Below, in pieces: positions 1 through 9,053 of a DNA stretch of 34,858 nucleotides. Source of the DNA: Methyloceanibacter sp. (GTDB taxonomy: Bacteria; Pseudomonadota; Alphaproteobacteria; Rhizobiales; Methyloligellaceae); NCBI GenBank assembly GCA_029287395.1, contig JARFRF010000017.1:1-34858 (forward strand). The letters run 5' to 3'. Under the pieces are notes generated by a model. The model made no database searches. It had not been told where the DNA came from and worked only from the letters and a program-made list of their open reading frames with translations. Position numbers and translations under genes: made by a program. Within the stretch, counting starts at the first letter, position 1, and each line of letters starts with the position of its first letter.

Positions 1-13
1 GTATAAGAGACAG
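1..13. other. Residual Nextera/Tn5 mosaic-end adapter at contig end
   Basis: The window opens with GTATAAGAGACAG, which equals the last 13 bases of the 19-base Tn5 mosaic end used in Nextera libraries. A 13-base match placed exactly at base 1 is very unlikely by chance. These bases are most likely library adapter and not genome, so genomic sequence starts at about base 14 and the window start is a contig end. Confidence 0.9.
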
Positions 14-119
14 ATTGTCAGGTTGGGATGGTCCCAGTAAGGTTTCTGTAAGACATTGATACGGATTAATATTTTTTACTAAGAGCCGTTGAATGAGGGT
101 TCTTCCGACAGGAAAGCGA

Positions 120-2063
120 ATGAGCGCAGACACTTCCACGCCATTATTGGACACGATTCAGACGCCAAGAGACGTGCGTCAGCTCACCGATAGCGAGCTG
201 AAACGCCTCGCCGACGAGCTTCGCCAAGAGACTATTAGCGCCGTGTCGGTGACGGGCGGTCACCTTGGCGCGGGCCTAGGTGTCGTCGAGCTGACGGTCG
301 CTCTCCACCACGTCTTCGATACGCCAAAGGACCGGCTGATCTGGGATGTCGGGCACCAGTGCTACCCCCACAAGATCATCACGGGCCGCCGGGACCGTAT
401 ACGGACTCTCAGAGCGCCAGGCGGCCTGTCCGGCTTCTGCAAGCGTACCGAAAGCGAGTACGACCCCTTCGGCGCGGGTCATTCGTCGACGTCAATCTCC
501 GCGGGTCTCGGCATGGCCGTGGCCCGTGATCTTTCGGGTGGCGGCAACAACGTGGTCGCGGTGATTGGCGATGGCGCAATGAGTGCTGGCATGGCCTACG
601 AAGCCATGAACAACGCTGGCGCAATGGACTCGCGGCTCATCGTTGTCCTCAACGACAATGACATGTCGATTGCGCCGCCGGTTGGCGCCATGAGTGCGCA
701 CCTGGCGCGATTGATTTCCGGTGGGACCTATCGTCGATTCCGCAGCTGGATGAAACAGGCTGCGAGCAGCCTTCTGCCAGGCCGCTGGCAACGACAGGCT
801 GCACGGGTTGAGGAGTTCTCGCGTGGCTTCTGGACCGGCGGTACGCTGTTTGAGGAGCTCGGGTTTTATTATGTGGGCCCGATCGATGGGCACAATCTCG
901 ATCATCTCCTACCGGTGCTGCGCAATGTCAAAAAGATGCAGAATGGGCCGATCCTAGTCCATGTCGTGACTCAGAAGGGCAAGGGCTATGCGCCGGCGGA
1001 AGAGTCGGCGGACAAGTACCACGGGGTCAGCCGCTTTAATGTGGTCACAGGCACTCAGGAAAAGGCGGCTCCCGGCGGCCCGCCGAGTTACACGAAAGTC
1101 TTCGCAAAAGCACTTATCGAAGAGGCAAAAGCGGACGATAAGGTGGTTGCCATCACGGCGGCGATGCCGTCCGGTACCGGCCTCGACAAATTCGGCGAGA
1201 CTTTTCCCGATCGTTGTTTCGATGTTGGAATTGCAGAGCAGCATGCGGTGACATTTGCCGCGGGGCTAGCGTCCGAAGGTTTCAAGCCTTTCGCCGCGAT
1301 CTATTCGACATTTCTGCAGCGCGCGTACGACCAGGTCGTGCATGATGTCGCCGTGCAAAAGCTGCCCGTCCGTTTCGCGATCGACCGTGCGGGCCTCGTG
1401 GGCGCAGACGGTCCTACCCACGCCGGGTCGTTCGATACGTCGTTTCTCACCTGTCTTCCGAACATGATCGTTATGGCGGCTGCGGACGAAGCCGACCTAA
1501 TGCACATGACGGCGACGGCAGCCGCAGTCGACGACATGCCGACAGCCTTTCGTTACCCCAGGGGCGAAGGCCGCGGTGTGGAACTGCCTGAGCGCGGTGT
1601 GCCCCTTGAGATCGGCAAGGGCCGCATCATGCGGGAAGGTTCGGCCGTTGCTATCCTGTCTTTTGGCGCCCGGCTCGGCGAGTGTCTTGCGGCGGCAGAG
1701 GAGTTGTCAGGATTTGGTCTGTCAACGACAGTCGCGGATGCGCGCTTTGCGAAGCCTTTGGATGTGGATCTCATTGGTGAGCTCGCCAAGAATCACGAAG
1801 TACTTCTTACGGTCGAAGAAGGCTCAACGGGCGGATTCGGCGCTCATGTGCTGCACCAGCTGTCTTCGGACGGTCTGCTCGATGGCGCGCTGAAAGTCCG
1901 CACACTTGTTCTGCCGGATCGCTATATCGATCAAGGCAAGCCCGCAGCGATGTACGCAGCCGCTGGCCTCGATGCAGATGGTATCGTGAAGTCGGTCTTC
2001 ACGGCGTTGGGCAAGAATGACATCGGTAGGGCCGACAAGGCTGGTACAGCGCGTCTCGCCTAG
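120..2063 (+). CDS. dxs: 1-deoxy-D-xylulose-5-phosphate synthase
   Basis: This cytoplasmic, thiamine-diphosphate-dependent enzyme condenses pyruvate and glyceraldehyde 3-phosphate to DXP, the first step of the MEP isoprenoid pathway and also a precursor for thiamine and pyridoxal phosphate. The N-terminal TPP domain shows [10 protein letters not shown] (about residue 76-85), the GDGAMSAG Mg/TPP motif (about 150-157) and NDND (about 178-181). The transketolase pyrimidine and C-terminal domains follow, with GIAEQHAV and [10 protein letters not shown]. At 647 aa it has the usual family length. An ATG at 93 is also in frame, but I chose 120 because AGGAAAG lies about 5 bases before it. Its stop overlaps by 4 bases the stop of the convergent gene at 2060. 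Little upstream sequence survives before the contig end, so a co-transcribed upstream gene cannot be judged. Confidence 0.97.
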   Translation: MSADTSTPLLDTIQTPRDVRQLTDSELKRLADELRQETISAVSVTGGHLGAGLGVVELTVALHHVFDTPKDRLIWDVGHQCYPHKIITGRRDRIRTLRAPGGLSGFCKRTESEYDPFGAGHSSTSISAGLGMAVARDLSGGGNNVVAVIGDGAMSAGMAYEAMNNAGAMDSRLIVVLNDNDMSIAPPVGAMSAHLARLISGGTYRRFRSWMKQAASSLLPGRWQRQAARVEEFSRGFWTGGTLFEELGFYYVGPIDGHNLDHLLPVLRNVKKMQNGPILVHVVTQKGKGYAPAEESADKYHGVSRFNVVTGTQEKAAPGGPPSYTKVFAKALIEEAKADDKVVAITAAMPSGTGLDKFGETFPDRCFDVGIAEQHAVTFAAGLASEGFKPFAAIYSTFLQRAYDQVVHDVAVQKLPVRFAIDRAGLVGADGPTHAGSFDTSFLTCLPNMIVMAAADEADLMHMTATAAAVDDMPTAFRYPRGEGRGVELPERGVPLEIGKGRIMREGSAVAILSFGARLGECLAAAEELSGFGLSTTVADARFAKPLDVDLIGELAKNHEVLLTVEEGSTGGFGAHVLHQLSSDGLLDGALKVRTLVLPDRYIDQGKPAAMYAAAGLDADGIVKSVFTALGKNDIGRADKAGTARLA

Positions 2064-2548
2064 TCCAAAGAACAGTTCTTGTCGAACTCGGCAACAGGTT
2101 CGGCGCGTCCCAGTGGCGAGAGCTCAACGGCGTTTGCGCCAGACTTCATTGTCACCGGCCCGTCCGTCCTCAGCACTTCAAGAATGGGCGTGACCGCAAT
2201 GTCTCCAGCCTCGCCATAAATAATACCTGTGCCATCTTCCGCTGCCGTTTCGCCGGCCACCGGCACCGTCTTGTCCCCAGCGATGAAATCAATTGTGAGA
2301 GCCTCACCTGTCTGCTGTTCGGGAAAGTCCATGTGGACAGAGAGGACAGCAATGCCGACACCGTTCAGGCACGACAGGAGGAAAGGTGCCTTCTCTCGCT
2401 CGTCGAGAGGACCGTATCGCAATGTAACGAAACTGCCGCTCATCTTGGCACGCCAAACATTGGCTGCGTATGCGGAGGAAAATGGTAGGCCGATCGTACT
2501 GGCGAGCAGTGCGAGGGAGAGGCAAATCGGCATGGGTCGGAATTTCAT
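2060..2548 (-). CDS. Hypothetical exported protein between dxs and tlyA
   Basis: I do not recognise a family. The 162-aa product starts with a typical Sec signal peptide ([18 protein letters not shown], then a likely cleavage after SSAYA near residue 28), so a periplasmic location is likely. The mature part is short and mildly acidic. It has two cysteines, one in LLSCLNG and one four residues from the C-terminus (NCSLD), which could form a disulfide. A longer frame extends upstream to 2686, but the ATG at 2548 is preceded by GGAG at suitable spacing and directly starts the signal peptide. It is convergent with dxs, with overlapping stop codons, and sits between two genes that are often neighbours in related bacteria. 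No regulatory signal was seen. Confidence 0.6.
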   Translation of the reverse strand: MKFRPMPICLSLALLASTIGLPFSSAYAANVWRAKMSGSFVTLRYGPLDEREKAPFLLSCLNGVGIAVLSVHMDFPEQQTGEALTIDFIAGDKTVPVAGETAAEDGTGIIYGEAGDIAVTPILEVLRTDGPVTMKSGANAVELSPLGRAEPVAEFDKNCSLD

Positions 2549-2777
2549 GACAGGCTCCGGCAGGGGGTGGGGTGCCCTGATTAGTCGAGCGCGCGGGCTT
2601 TTGCAAATCCGTGCCGCCTTATGTGCCAATTGGAACTGCAAGGGTCTGCAAGCCAAGAACTCCTGCGGCCAGACCGACGCGGCCATATTTCAACTTGGTC
2701 TGATTTGAGGACACTCTTGCCCAGTAAGTGCTGGCGCTAATACACAGAAAGACGGAAAGCAGGCGCGAGGGCCCATT

Positions 2778-3527
2778 TTGGCCAGCGGTAAAAAAAAGCA
2801 GCGGATTGATCAACGTTTGGTGGAGGAGGGGATCGCGCCCTCACGCGCGCAGGCGGCTGACCTTGTGCGGCGCGGTCGTGTGTTGGTCGCCGGCGTGTCC
2901 GTGGAGAAACCTGGTACGCCGGTAGCGGACGACGTTGAGCTGACACTGGTTCCGGGTACCGCTACCCATGTGTCCCGCGGCGCGTTGAAGCTAGAGGCGG
3001 GGCTCGATGCTTTTGACCTTTCGCCAAGAGGCGCGACAGCATTGGACATAGGCGCCTCTACAGGCGGCTTTACAGAGGTTCTGCTCGCGCGTGGTGCCGA
3101 GAAAGTTTATGCGCTCGATGTTGGCCGCGATCAGCTCCATGCCAGTCTCAGGGCAAACCCGCGCGTCATCTCTCTCGAAGCGACCGATGCTCGTCGGATC
3201 GATAACTTAGTGGTCCCCGAGCTCGTCTCGGTCATCACCGCCGATGTCAGCTTTATCAGCCTGACGCAGGCGCTGCCTGGAGCTCTTCACCGGGCTTCGC
3301 CGGGGGCTTGGCTCATTGCTTTGATCAAGCCTCAATTCGAGGCGGGGCGAGATGCGGTCGGGAAGGGCGGCGTAGTGCGCAACGAAGCTGACCGACTGCG
3401 TGCGATCCAGCGCGTAAGTGATTTTCTCGGGGCTGAAGGGTGGCGGGTGCTCGGCATGATCGAGTCGCCCATCACTGGCGGTAGCGGCAACGTGGAATAC
3501 TTGATTGGTGCGCATAATGATCGCTGA
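2778..3527 (+). CDS. tlyA: TlyA-family rRNA 2'-O-methyltransferase
   Basis: The protein (249 aa) has an N-terminal S4 RNA-binding domain (about residues 6-65, with QRIDQRLVEEG and SRAQAADLVRRGRVLVAG) followed by an FtsJ/RrmJ-type methyltransferase domain. The SAM-binding motif ALDIGASTGGFTEVLL lies near residue 88. Characterised TlyA proteins methylate 2'-hydroxyls of cytidines in 16S and/or 23S rRNA; older annotation as a hemolysin comes from the same family. The start is a TTG at 2778, because no ATG or GTG in frame gives a complete S4 domain; GAGGG lies a few bases upstream. The end overlaps the start of the next methyltransferase gene, so the two are probably co-transcribed and translationally coupled as an RNA-modification pair. 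Confidence 0.9.
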   Translation: MASGKKKQRIDQRLVEEGIAPSRAQAADLVRRGRVLVAGVSVEKPGTPVADDVELTLVPGTATHVSRGALKLEAGLDAFDLSPRGATALDIGASTGGFTEVLLARGAEKVYALDVGRDQLHASLRANPRVISLEATDARRIDNLVVPELVSVITADVSFISLTQALPGALHRASPGAWLIALIKPQFEAGRDAVGKGGVVRNEADRLRAIQRVSDFLGAEGWRVLGMIESPITGGSGNVEYLIGAHNDR

Positions 3528-4743
3528 GCTGACCATCGATCAGCTAGGAAGTCAGGGCGATGGCGTTGCCGAAGCCCCGAGCGGCCCTGTTTTTGTTCCG
3601 TTTACGCTCCCGGGAGAGCGCGTAAGTGCGAAAGTCACGTCGGATAAGAAGTATGCGGACTGCATCACGATTCTCGATGCCAGCCCGAAACGCGTGGATC
3701 CCGTATGTCCCCATTTCGGTGTGTGCGGCGGCTGCGCCCTGCAGCATATGGAGACGTCTAGCTATCTCGACTGGAAGCGTGACTGTGTGGTCCGCGCTTT
3801 GCGATCGCGCGGGCTTAACGCTGCTGTGGAGCCTGCCCGCGCCGTACCGCTGGGAAACCGGAGGCGGGCGGTATTCCACATTGAACGTCGCGGAAAAGAG
3901 CTGGTGCTTGGCTATCGCCGCGCTCGATCCCACGACACGATCGACATCGAGGTTTGTCCGATACTCTCGGCTAGGATCGTTGCCGCCCTGCCTGCTATTA
4001 AGGCGCTCGTGGCGCCCCTGCTCGGAGATCGGCGTGAAGCTCGCATTACCGTCACCGATACGGAAAACGGGTTGGATCTGGCGGTTAAAGGTGTCCCGCC
4101 GCCGGATGCCGCACTCGCAAAGCTCGCGGGCATTGCAGAGGAGCATGGGCTTGCGCGGATCGCGCTAGGGTCCGAAAGCCTCTTGTTCGCGCCTACAACA
4201 CTTCGGCTGGGCCGCGCACTTGTAAGCCTGCCGCCGGGCGCCTTCATTCAGGCCTCCCCGATCGCTGAGGCGGAGATGGTGGAATTGGTCTGTCAAGGCG
4301 TGGGCAAATCGAAGCGGGTTGCCGACCTTTTCTCAGGGCTTGGGACGTTTTCATTCGCACTTGCCGAACGCGCCACGGTCGACGCATACGAGTCGAGCGC
4401 CGAGGCGCTTGCTGCGCTGAGTGAGGCGGCTCGACACGCAACCCGGCTCAAGCCGATGCGGACGCACAGGCGCGATTTGCTCCGTGACCCGTTGGGTTGG
4501 CGAGAGTTGAAAGACTTTGACGCGGTTGTCTTCGACCCACCTCGCGCAGGGGCCGCAGCTCAAGCGGCGCAGCTGGCTAAGTCGAAGGTGAAGCACGTTG
4601 CGGCGGTCTCCTGCAATCCGGCCACGCTCGCACGCGACTTACGCTTGCTCGTTGACGGCGGATACGAGATCTCGCAGGTGGTGCCAATCGATCAGTTTCT
4701 CTATTCCAGCCATGTAGAGGTGGTCGCGCACCTGGGCCGGTAG
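3517..4743 (+). CDS. TrmA/RumA-family RNA (uracil-5-)-methyltransferase
   Basis: This cytoplasmic enzyme should methylate a uridine C5 in rRNA or tRNA (RlmC/RlmD/TrmA family). An N-terminal TRAM-like segment precedes a cysteine cluster, VCPHFGVCGGC (about residues 67-77), the usual Fe-S ligand pattern of RumA proteins. The C-terminal Rossmann domain has VADLFSGLGTFS, then FDPPRAGA and VSCNPAT, whose cysteine is the catalytic nucleophile of the family. An in-frame TTG at 3505 exists, but I chose the ATG at 3517, giving 408 aa and an 11-base overlap with tlyA. Subfamily and target base cannot be told from sequence alone, so no symbol is given. It converges on cobB with about 10 bases between the stops. 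Confidence 0.9.
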   Translation: MIAELTIDQLGSQGDGVAEAPSGPVFVPFTLPGERVSAKVTSDKKYADCITILDASPKRVDPVCPHFGVCGGCALQHMETSSYLDWKRDCVVRALRSRGLNAAVEPARAVPLGNRRRAVFHIERRGKELVLGYRRARSHDTIDIEVCPILSARIVAALPAIKALVAPLLGDRREARITVTDTENGLDLAVKGVPPPDAALAKLAGIAEEHGLARIALGSESLLFAPTTLRLGRALVSLPPGAFIQASPIAEAEMVELVCQGVGKSKRVADLFSGLGTFSFALAERATVDAYESSAEALAALSEAARHATRLKPMRTHRRDLLRDPLGWRELKDFDAVVFDPPRAGAAAQAAQLAKSKVKHVAAVSCNPATLARDLRLLVDGGYEISQVVPIDQFLYSSHVEVVAHLGR

Positions 4744-4752
4744 CGATGCGCG

Positions 4753-5454
4753 TCAGTTGCCTAGCAGCGTCTCCACATACGCTGGCACGATCTCGGTCGC
4801 AGGACCGTAAAGGGTTTCAATGAACTGGCTCGCGCCTTCGGAGGGCTCAAGATTGAGCTCTACCGTATGCGCTCCGGCGCGGCGGGCTTCTTCAACGAAG
4901 CCCGCTGCGGGATAGACCGTACCGCTGGTTCCGATGGAGACGAACAGGTCGCAGCGCGCGAGCGCCTCATAGATGCGCTCCATCTGGCGCGGCATTTCAC
5001 CGAACCACACCACGTCCGGGCGCATGTAACCGGACTTCCCACAGGCTGGGCAATGGGTGGTGAGGAAGAGGTTTTCTGTCCAAACATGGCTGGCGCCGCA
5101 GCTCCCGCATAGCGCGCGGGCGAGTTCGCCATGCATGTGGATGAGTGACTCGCTTCCTGCCTCCTCGTGCAGCGGATCGATGTTCTGCGTAACGAGCAGG
5201 ACGTCGCCAGGATGACTGTGCTCCAGTTTGGCAAGAGCGAAATGAGCTGCGTTGGGGCGCGCGTCCGCCAGCGAGACCCGACGCTTATTGTAAAACTCAT
5301 GCACTTTTGTGGGATTGCGCGCGAACCCTTCTGGCGTTGCGACTTCCTCAAGGTCATGGTTCTCCCAGAGGCCCCCTTGGCCACGAAAGGTACCAATGCC
5401 GCTCTCTGCAGAAAGTCCCGCGCCGGTCAGGAGGACGATTTGGTCGGAAGCCAT
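4753..5454 (-). CDS. cobB: NAD-dependent protein deacylase (sirtuin, CobB type)
   Basis: Sirtuins remove acyl groups from lysines using NAD+. Visible here are the NAD-binding [15 protein letters not shown] (about residues 11-25), the [13 protein letters not shown] motif, the catalytic histidine in HMHGEL, a zinc site of two Cys-x2-Cys pairs (CGSCG and CPACG) and the nucleotide motif [12 protein letters not shown]. The FYNKRR segment carries the Tyr and Arg that mark class III (Sirt5/CobB-like) enzymes able to desuccinylate. The 233-aa length and overall likeness to E. coli CobB are good. The start lies inside the 3' end of aroC (28-base overlap), so it is the last gene of a fabI-aroC-cobB transcript. 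The Pro after NID, where Asp or Asn is common, is a mild variation. Confidence 0.93.
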   Translation of the reverse strand: MASDQIVLLTGAGLSAESGIGTFRGQGGLWENHDLEEVATPEGFARNPTKVHEFYNKRRVSLADARPNAAHFALAKLEHSHPGDVLLVTQNIDPLHEEAGSESLIHMHGELARALCGSCGASHVWTENLFLTTHCPACGKSGYMRPDVVWFGEMPRQMERIYEALARCDLFVSIGTSGTVYPAAGFVEEARRAGAHTVELNLEPSEGASQFIETLYGPATEIVPAYVETLLGN

Positions 5455-6572
5455 TCCAGATGCGTATCAACGTCTTGAGCGGCGTCTTGGCCTGTCTGGC
5501 CACGATGCCGCAAATAATGGTCCGCCAGCACAATGGCCATCATCGCCTCGCCAATGGGCACGGCGCGAATGCCGACGCAGGGATCGTGACGCCCTTTTGT
5601 GACAACCTCCGTATCGTTGCCATCCTTATCGATGCTGCTGCGCGGATTCAGGATTGATGAGGTCGGCTTTACGGCAAATCGAGCGACCACCGGTTGCCCC
5701 GTGGAGATACCGCCAAGGATTCCGCCGGCATTGTTGGACGTGAAGGTTGGCCAGCCCGGCGGACCGTTGCGCATTTCATCCGCGTTTTCTTCGCCGGAGA
5801 GCGCAGCCGACGCAAAACCGGCGCCGATCTCAACACCCTTCACCGCGTTGATGCTCATCAGCCCTGAGGCGATGTCCTGGTCCAACTTGGCATAGAGCGG
5901 TGCGCCAAGACCGATGGGCACGCCATCGGCCACGACCTCGATGACGGCGCCTGTGGACGAGCCCGATTTACGAACATCGTCGAGGAATTCAGCCCAGGTC
6001 TCCGCAGCCTTTGGGTCGGGACAAAAGAAGGGGTTTTCATTCACCGCGTCCCATGACCAGTTGGCGCGATCGATTTTATGCGGCCCAACTTGCACCAGTG
6101 CCCCGCGGACACGCAAATCTGGCACCACCTTCCGGGCTATCGCTCCGGCGGCGACCCGTGTCGCCGTCTCGCGTGCCGACGCCCGGCCAGAGCCGCGCCA
6201 GTCTCGCACGCCGTATTTTTCGAGGTACGTATAGTCTGCGTGTCCAGGGCGAAATTTGTTCTTGATGTCGCCGTAGTCCTTCGAACGAGCGTCCATATTC
6301 TTAATCTGGAGCGCGATCGGGGTTCCCGTAGTGACTTGCTCGCCATCTTCTTCCGTGAACACACCGGAAAGGATCTCGACGGTGTCCGGTTCCTTGCGCT
6401 GCGTCGTGTATTTCGACTGGCCTGGGCGACGCTTATCCAAATAGGCCTGAATCTCAGCTTCATAGAGCGGGATGCCAGGAGGGCAACCATCCACCACGCA
6501 ACCAATTGCTGGCCCATGGCTCTCGCCCCAGGTCGTAATACGGAAGAGATGTCCAAAGCTGTTATGCGACAT
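5427..6572 (-). CDS. aroC: Chorismate synthase
   Basis: The product converts 5-enolpyruvylshikimate 3-phosphate to chorismate, the last step of the shikimate pathway, using reduced FMN. The family signatures are present: [18 protein letters not shown] near the N-terminus, [18 protein letters not shown] around residues 120-137, and the C-terminal ATG-free region with [17 protein letters not shown]. At 381 aa it matches the usual alphaproteobacterial size. It starts with [20 protein letters not shown] at an ATG, leaving a 62-base gap to fabI, and runs into cobB by 28 bases. This arrangement (fabI then aroC) is common in Hyphomicrobiales. Confidence 0.97.
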   Translation of the reverse strand: MSHNSFGHLFRITTWGESHGPAIGCVVDGCPPGIPLYEAEIQAYLDKRRPGQSKYTTQRKEPDTVEILSGVFTEEDGEQVTTGTPIALQIKNMDARSKDYGDIKNKFRPGHADYTYLEKYGVRDWRGSGRASARETATRVAAGAIARKVVPDLRVRGALVQVGPHKIDRANWSWDAVNENPFFCPDPKAAETWAEFLDDVRKSGSSTGAVIEVVADGVPIGLGAPLYAKLDQDIASGLMSINAVKGVEIGAGFASAALSGEENADEMRNGPPGWPTFTSNNAGGILGGISTGQPVVARFAVKPTSSILNPRSSIDKDGNDTEVVTKGRHDPCVGIRAVPIGEAMMAIVLADHYLRHRGQTGQDAAQDVDTHLEWLPTKSSS

Positions 6573-6634
6573 GGTCTTTGTCTACTCGCTTCTCGCCGAA
6601 GCGTCTATGCGCAGCAACAGCTGGGGTGCTTGCG

Positions 6635-7453
6635 CTACTCCTTTGCGACAGAGATGTCTGGCGCATCCTCGTTCTTCATGCCGACCACATGGTAGCCCGC
6701 ATCGATATGCAGGACTTCGCCGGTCACGCCAGCGGAAAGGTCCGACAAAAGGTAGAGACCGCCACCGCCCACATCCTCAATGGTAACCGTTCTGCGGAGC
6801 GGCGAATTGTATTCATTCCACTTCAGAATGTAGCGAAAGTCCGAAATGCCCGAAGCCGCGAGTGTTTTGATTGGACCAGCCGAGATGGCGTTCACGCGGA
6901 TACTGTTTTTACCGAGATCGGCAGCGAGATATTGCACGCTCGTCTCAAGTGCGGCCTTCGCGACACCCATCACGTTGTAGTGGGGCATGACCTTCTCCGC
7001 ACCATAATAGGTTAGCGTGACGATCGAGCCGCCATCTTTCATAAGCGGCTCGGCGCGCTTTGCCATGGCTGTCAGCGAATAGCAGGAGACCGCCATGGTC
7101 TTGGCGAAATTCTCTTCGGTCGTATCGACATATCGGCCATCGAGCTGGTCTTTGTCTGAAAAGGCTACCGCGTGGACGATGAAGTCCAGGCCGCCCCATT
7201 CCTTCTCAGCCGCTGCGAAGACCGCGTCCATGGATGCTGTGTCGGTGACATCGCACGGCAGGACGAATTTCGCACCGGACTGGGCAGCCAGCGGCTCAAC
7301 ACGCTTTTTCAGCGCATCGCCCTGGTATGTCAGCGCAATCTCAGCGCCCTGGTCGACCACCGCTTTGGTGATTCCCCAAGCGATCGAGCGATTGTTGGCG
7401 ACACCGAAAATGATACCGCGCTTGCCCGCCATGAGATTTCCACCGTTCGCCAT
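6635..7453 (-). CDS. fabI: Enoyl-[acyl-carrier-protein] reductase (NADH), FabI type
   Basis: FabI reduces trans-2-enoyl-ACP to acyl-ACP in type II fatty-acid synthesis. It is a short-chain dehydrogenase/reductase with the FabI-type cofactor motif GIIFGVANNRSIAWG near the N-terminus and a catalytic Tyr-x6-Lys: TYYGAEKVMPHYNVMGVAKA, where the second Tyr of the pattern and the Lys of GVAK fit. The frame extends upstream to 7492, but the ATG at 7453 has a near-perfect AGGAGGG six bases before it and gives 272 aa, the normal size. The protein is the first gene of the fabI-aroC-cobB run. Family knowledge: this is the target of triclosan-like inhibitors; nothing visible here indicates resistance. 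Confidence 0.96.
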   Translation of the reverse strand: MANGGNLMAGKRGIIFGVANNRSIAWGITKAVVDQGAEIALTYQGDALKKRVEPLAAQSGAKFVLPCDVTDTASMDAVFAAAEKEWGGLDFIVHAVAFSDKDQLDGRYVDTTEENFAKTMAVSCYSLTAMAKRAEPLMKDGGSIVTLTYYGAEKVMPHYNVMGVAKAALETSVQYLAADLGKNSIRVNAISAGPIKTLAASGISDFRYILKWNEYNSPLRRTVTIEDVGGGGLYLLSDLSAGVTGEVLHIDAGYHVVGMKNEDAPDISVAKE

Positions 7454-7763
7454 AAGCCCTCCTACCGAATGATCAGGGAGCTTCTTATACACCGGGCTGT
7501 CCCTGCCGAAAGGGCTTTCGCCAATTCAGGCAGGGTCAGCCTGGCTTATACGGGCTGGGGGTAAGCTCTAGTTTTGTCGTCGCCGTTCCGGCACAAGCGG
7601 AGAGAAGACCTTACCATGCTTGGCCGCGGAAATAGCATTGCGAGCGACGGGGGCGGAACGTAGCGGCGTAAATCGGACAACGCTTTGCGGTGTGCGATCG
7701 ACTGAGTCATCGCGCGGCCAAGGCGCGGTCTGGTTGGTAGCGCAACGCTCAGACATGGAACAT
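7454..7763. other. 310-base intergenic stretch, no convincing gene
   Basis: The stretch lies between the fabI start and the stop of the RT0821-type gene, both on the minus strand. It must contain the fabI promoter if fabI is not read through from upstream. A 62-codon minus-strand frame (7568-7756, starting MSERCATNQ) begins 8 bases after the upstream stop and has a weak AGGG ten bases ahead. Its Arg/Pro-rich composition resembles a random frame in GC-rich DNA, so I do not call it a gene (about 0.15). Confidence 0.5.
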
Positions 7764-8213
7764 CTACCCTGTAATTTCCCACCGACCGTCTGCGGATCGG
7801 CAGGCAACACCTTCAATCTCGTTTTCCCTGCCGTTCCGACTCAGCGAATAGAGTACGGTCCGGCATAGGCGACCTTGCGCGTCGCGGAACACGGAGACAG
7901 GTTTGATCCGACCCGCGAGCTGGTTGGCTTGTCGCCGCCAAACGAGGGTCGCCCCGTCGCCCAGCTCCGAGAGAGCCATTTGCAGGGCTCGGAGCGCGAC
8001 TTCCCTCTCTGAACGATCAAGACGGGTTTTAAGTTCCGCAAAGGGTCTTTTGGTCGGGCGGCCTGCTGTTTCTGGCGCTACGGTGTTGAATACCGGAGCG
8101 ACAGGACTGACAAGGCCATCCTCTGCCCGGAGAGAGGCGAGAGCGGGGAGCAATATGCACAACACGAGTGCCCCCGCCCCCTTGATAAGGGCGTTACAAC
8201 GGAACGTACGCAT
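7764..8213 (-). CDS. RT0821/Lpp0805-type exported surface-antigen-like protein
   Basis: The 149-aa product has an N-terminal signal peptide (hydrophobic GAGALVLCILLPALASL after MRTFRCNALIK) and a C-terminal domain of the RT0821/Lpp0805 (17 kDa surface antigen-related) kind. The family pattern is a Trp, a Gly-rich turn, then G-x-x-C-R and a closing C-R-x-x-D-G-x-W: here LVWRRQ, GRLCRT and ACRSADGRWEI. The pair of cysteines probably forms a disulfide. It acts in the cell envelope; the exact role is unknown for the family. In many Hyphomicrobiales this gene lies divergent from pdxH as it does here, with 160 bases between the starts. Confidence 0.75.
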   Translation of the reverse strand: MRTFRCNALIKGAGALVLCILLPALASLRAEDGLVSPVAPVFNTVAPETAGRPTKRPFAELKTRLDRSEREVALRALQMALSELGDGATLVWRRQANQLAGRIKPVSVFRDAQGRLCRTVLYSLSRNGRENEIEGVACRSADGRWEITG

Positions 8214-8373
8214 AACAACTCGTCCCCGAAAACTGACGCGGCGACTGAAATCTCCCCACGCCCTCTATCAACGCGAGACATACTGGCCTATCAGAATGAG
8301 CAAAACGTAAACACTCGTGTCTCTTCGGGAATATCTTTGCCTCCTCTCGGCCCAAAAAGATGAGCAAAACACC

Positions 8374-8979
8374 ATGAAAGATCAGGACTTCACTTTGGCT
8401 GACGAGCCTTTCGCGCTTTTTCGGACCTGGCTGGCAGAGGCAGAAGAAACTGAACCTTGCGACCCGGAGGCTATGGCCGTTGCGACGGCCGATTCGGATG
8501 GACTGCCCAACGTTCGCATGATTCTGCTGAAAGGCGCCGATGAGCGCGGTTTTGTGTTCTATACGAATTGCGGGAGTGCAAAGGGCAGCGAACTTACTGC
8601 GAATCCTCAGGCCGCATTGCTCTTCTATTGGAAGAGCCTCGGGCGGCAAATTCGCGTGCGTGGTCCTGTGGAGCCGGCGACGGAGGCGGAGGCGGATGCC
8701 TACTTCGCAACCCGGCGGCGGGAAAGTCGAATAGGCGCCTGGGCTTCGGAACAATCGCGGCCTTTGGAGAGCCGCGCAGCGCTGGAGGAAGCCGTTGACC
8801 GTTACACGGTCGAGTTTTACGGACGCGATGTGACGCGGCCAGACTATTGGCGCGGGTTCCGGGTCCGTCCAGTTGAGATTGAGTTCTGGCAAAACGGAGA
8901 ATTCCGCTTGCACGACCGGATCGTGTTTCGTCGGAGAACACTTGACGACGTCTGGACAAAAACCCGCCTCAATCCGTAG
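8374..8979 (+). CDS. pdxH: Pyridoxamine/pyridoxine 5'-phosphate oxidase
   Basis: This FMN enzyme makes pyridoxal 5'-phosphate from PNP or PMP. The FMN-binding core reads [10 protein letters not shown] and [13 protein letters not shown], and the C-terminal signature includes [10 protein letters not shown] and [15 protein letters not shown]. An upstream in-frame GTG at 8317 exists, but the ATG at 8374 gives 201 aa, starts just before the family's N-terminal helix and is preferred. No clear Shine-Dalgarno is seen. Instead, a five-codon frame (8360-8377, MSKTP stop) ends over the pdxH ATG, which may allow coupled initiation. The expected DnaJ-like neighbour of other Hyphomicrobiales is absent; a DUF1499 gene follows. 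Confidence 0.95.
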   Translation: MKDQDFTLADEPFALFRTWLAEAEETEPCDPEAMAVATADSDGLPNVRMILLKGADERGFVFYTNCGSAKGSELTANPQAALLFYWKSLGRQIRVRGPVEPATEAEADAYFATRRRESRIGAWASEQSRPLESRAALEEAVDRYTVEFYGRDVTRPDYWRGFRVRPVEIEFWQNGEFRLHDRIVFRRRTLDDVWTKTRLNP

Positions 8980-9053
8980 GTCGAACTGTGCTATCGCATG
9001 ATAACGGTAGACAGGGCGATGCCAGGCGGGCTCAGGCTTGAGGGCAAAGTAAC

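Noticed and set aside
492-905. Antisense frame of 137 codons within dxs
   Set aside because: It lies wholly inside a certain gene and has no domain or ribosome site.
7568-7756. 62-codon minus-strand frame after the RT0821-type gene
   Set aside because: The ribosome site is weak and the composition is Arg/Pro-rich without any recognisable feature.
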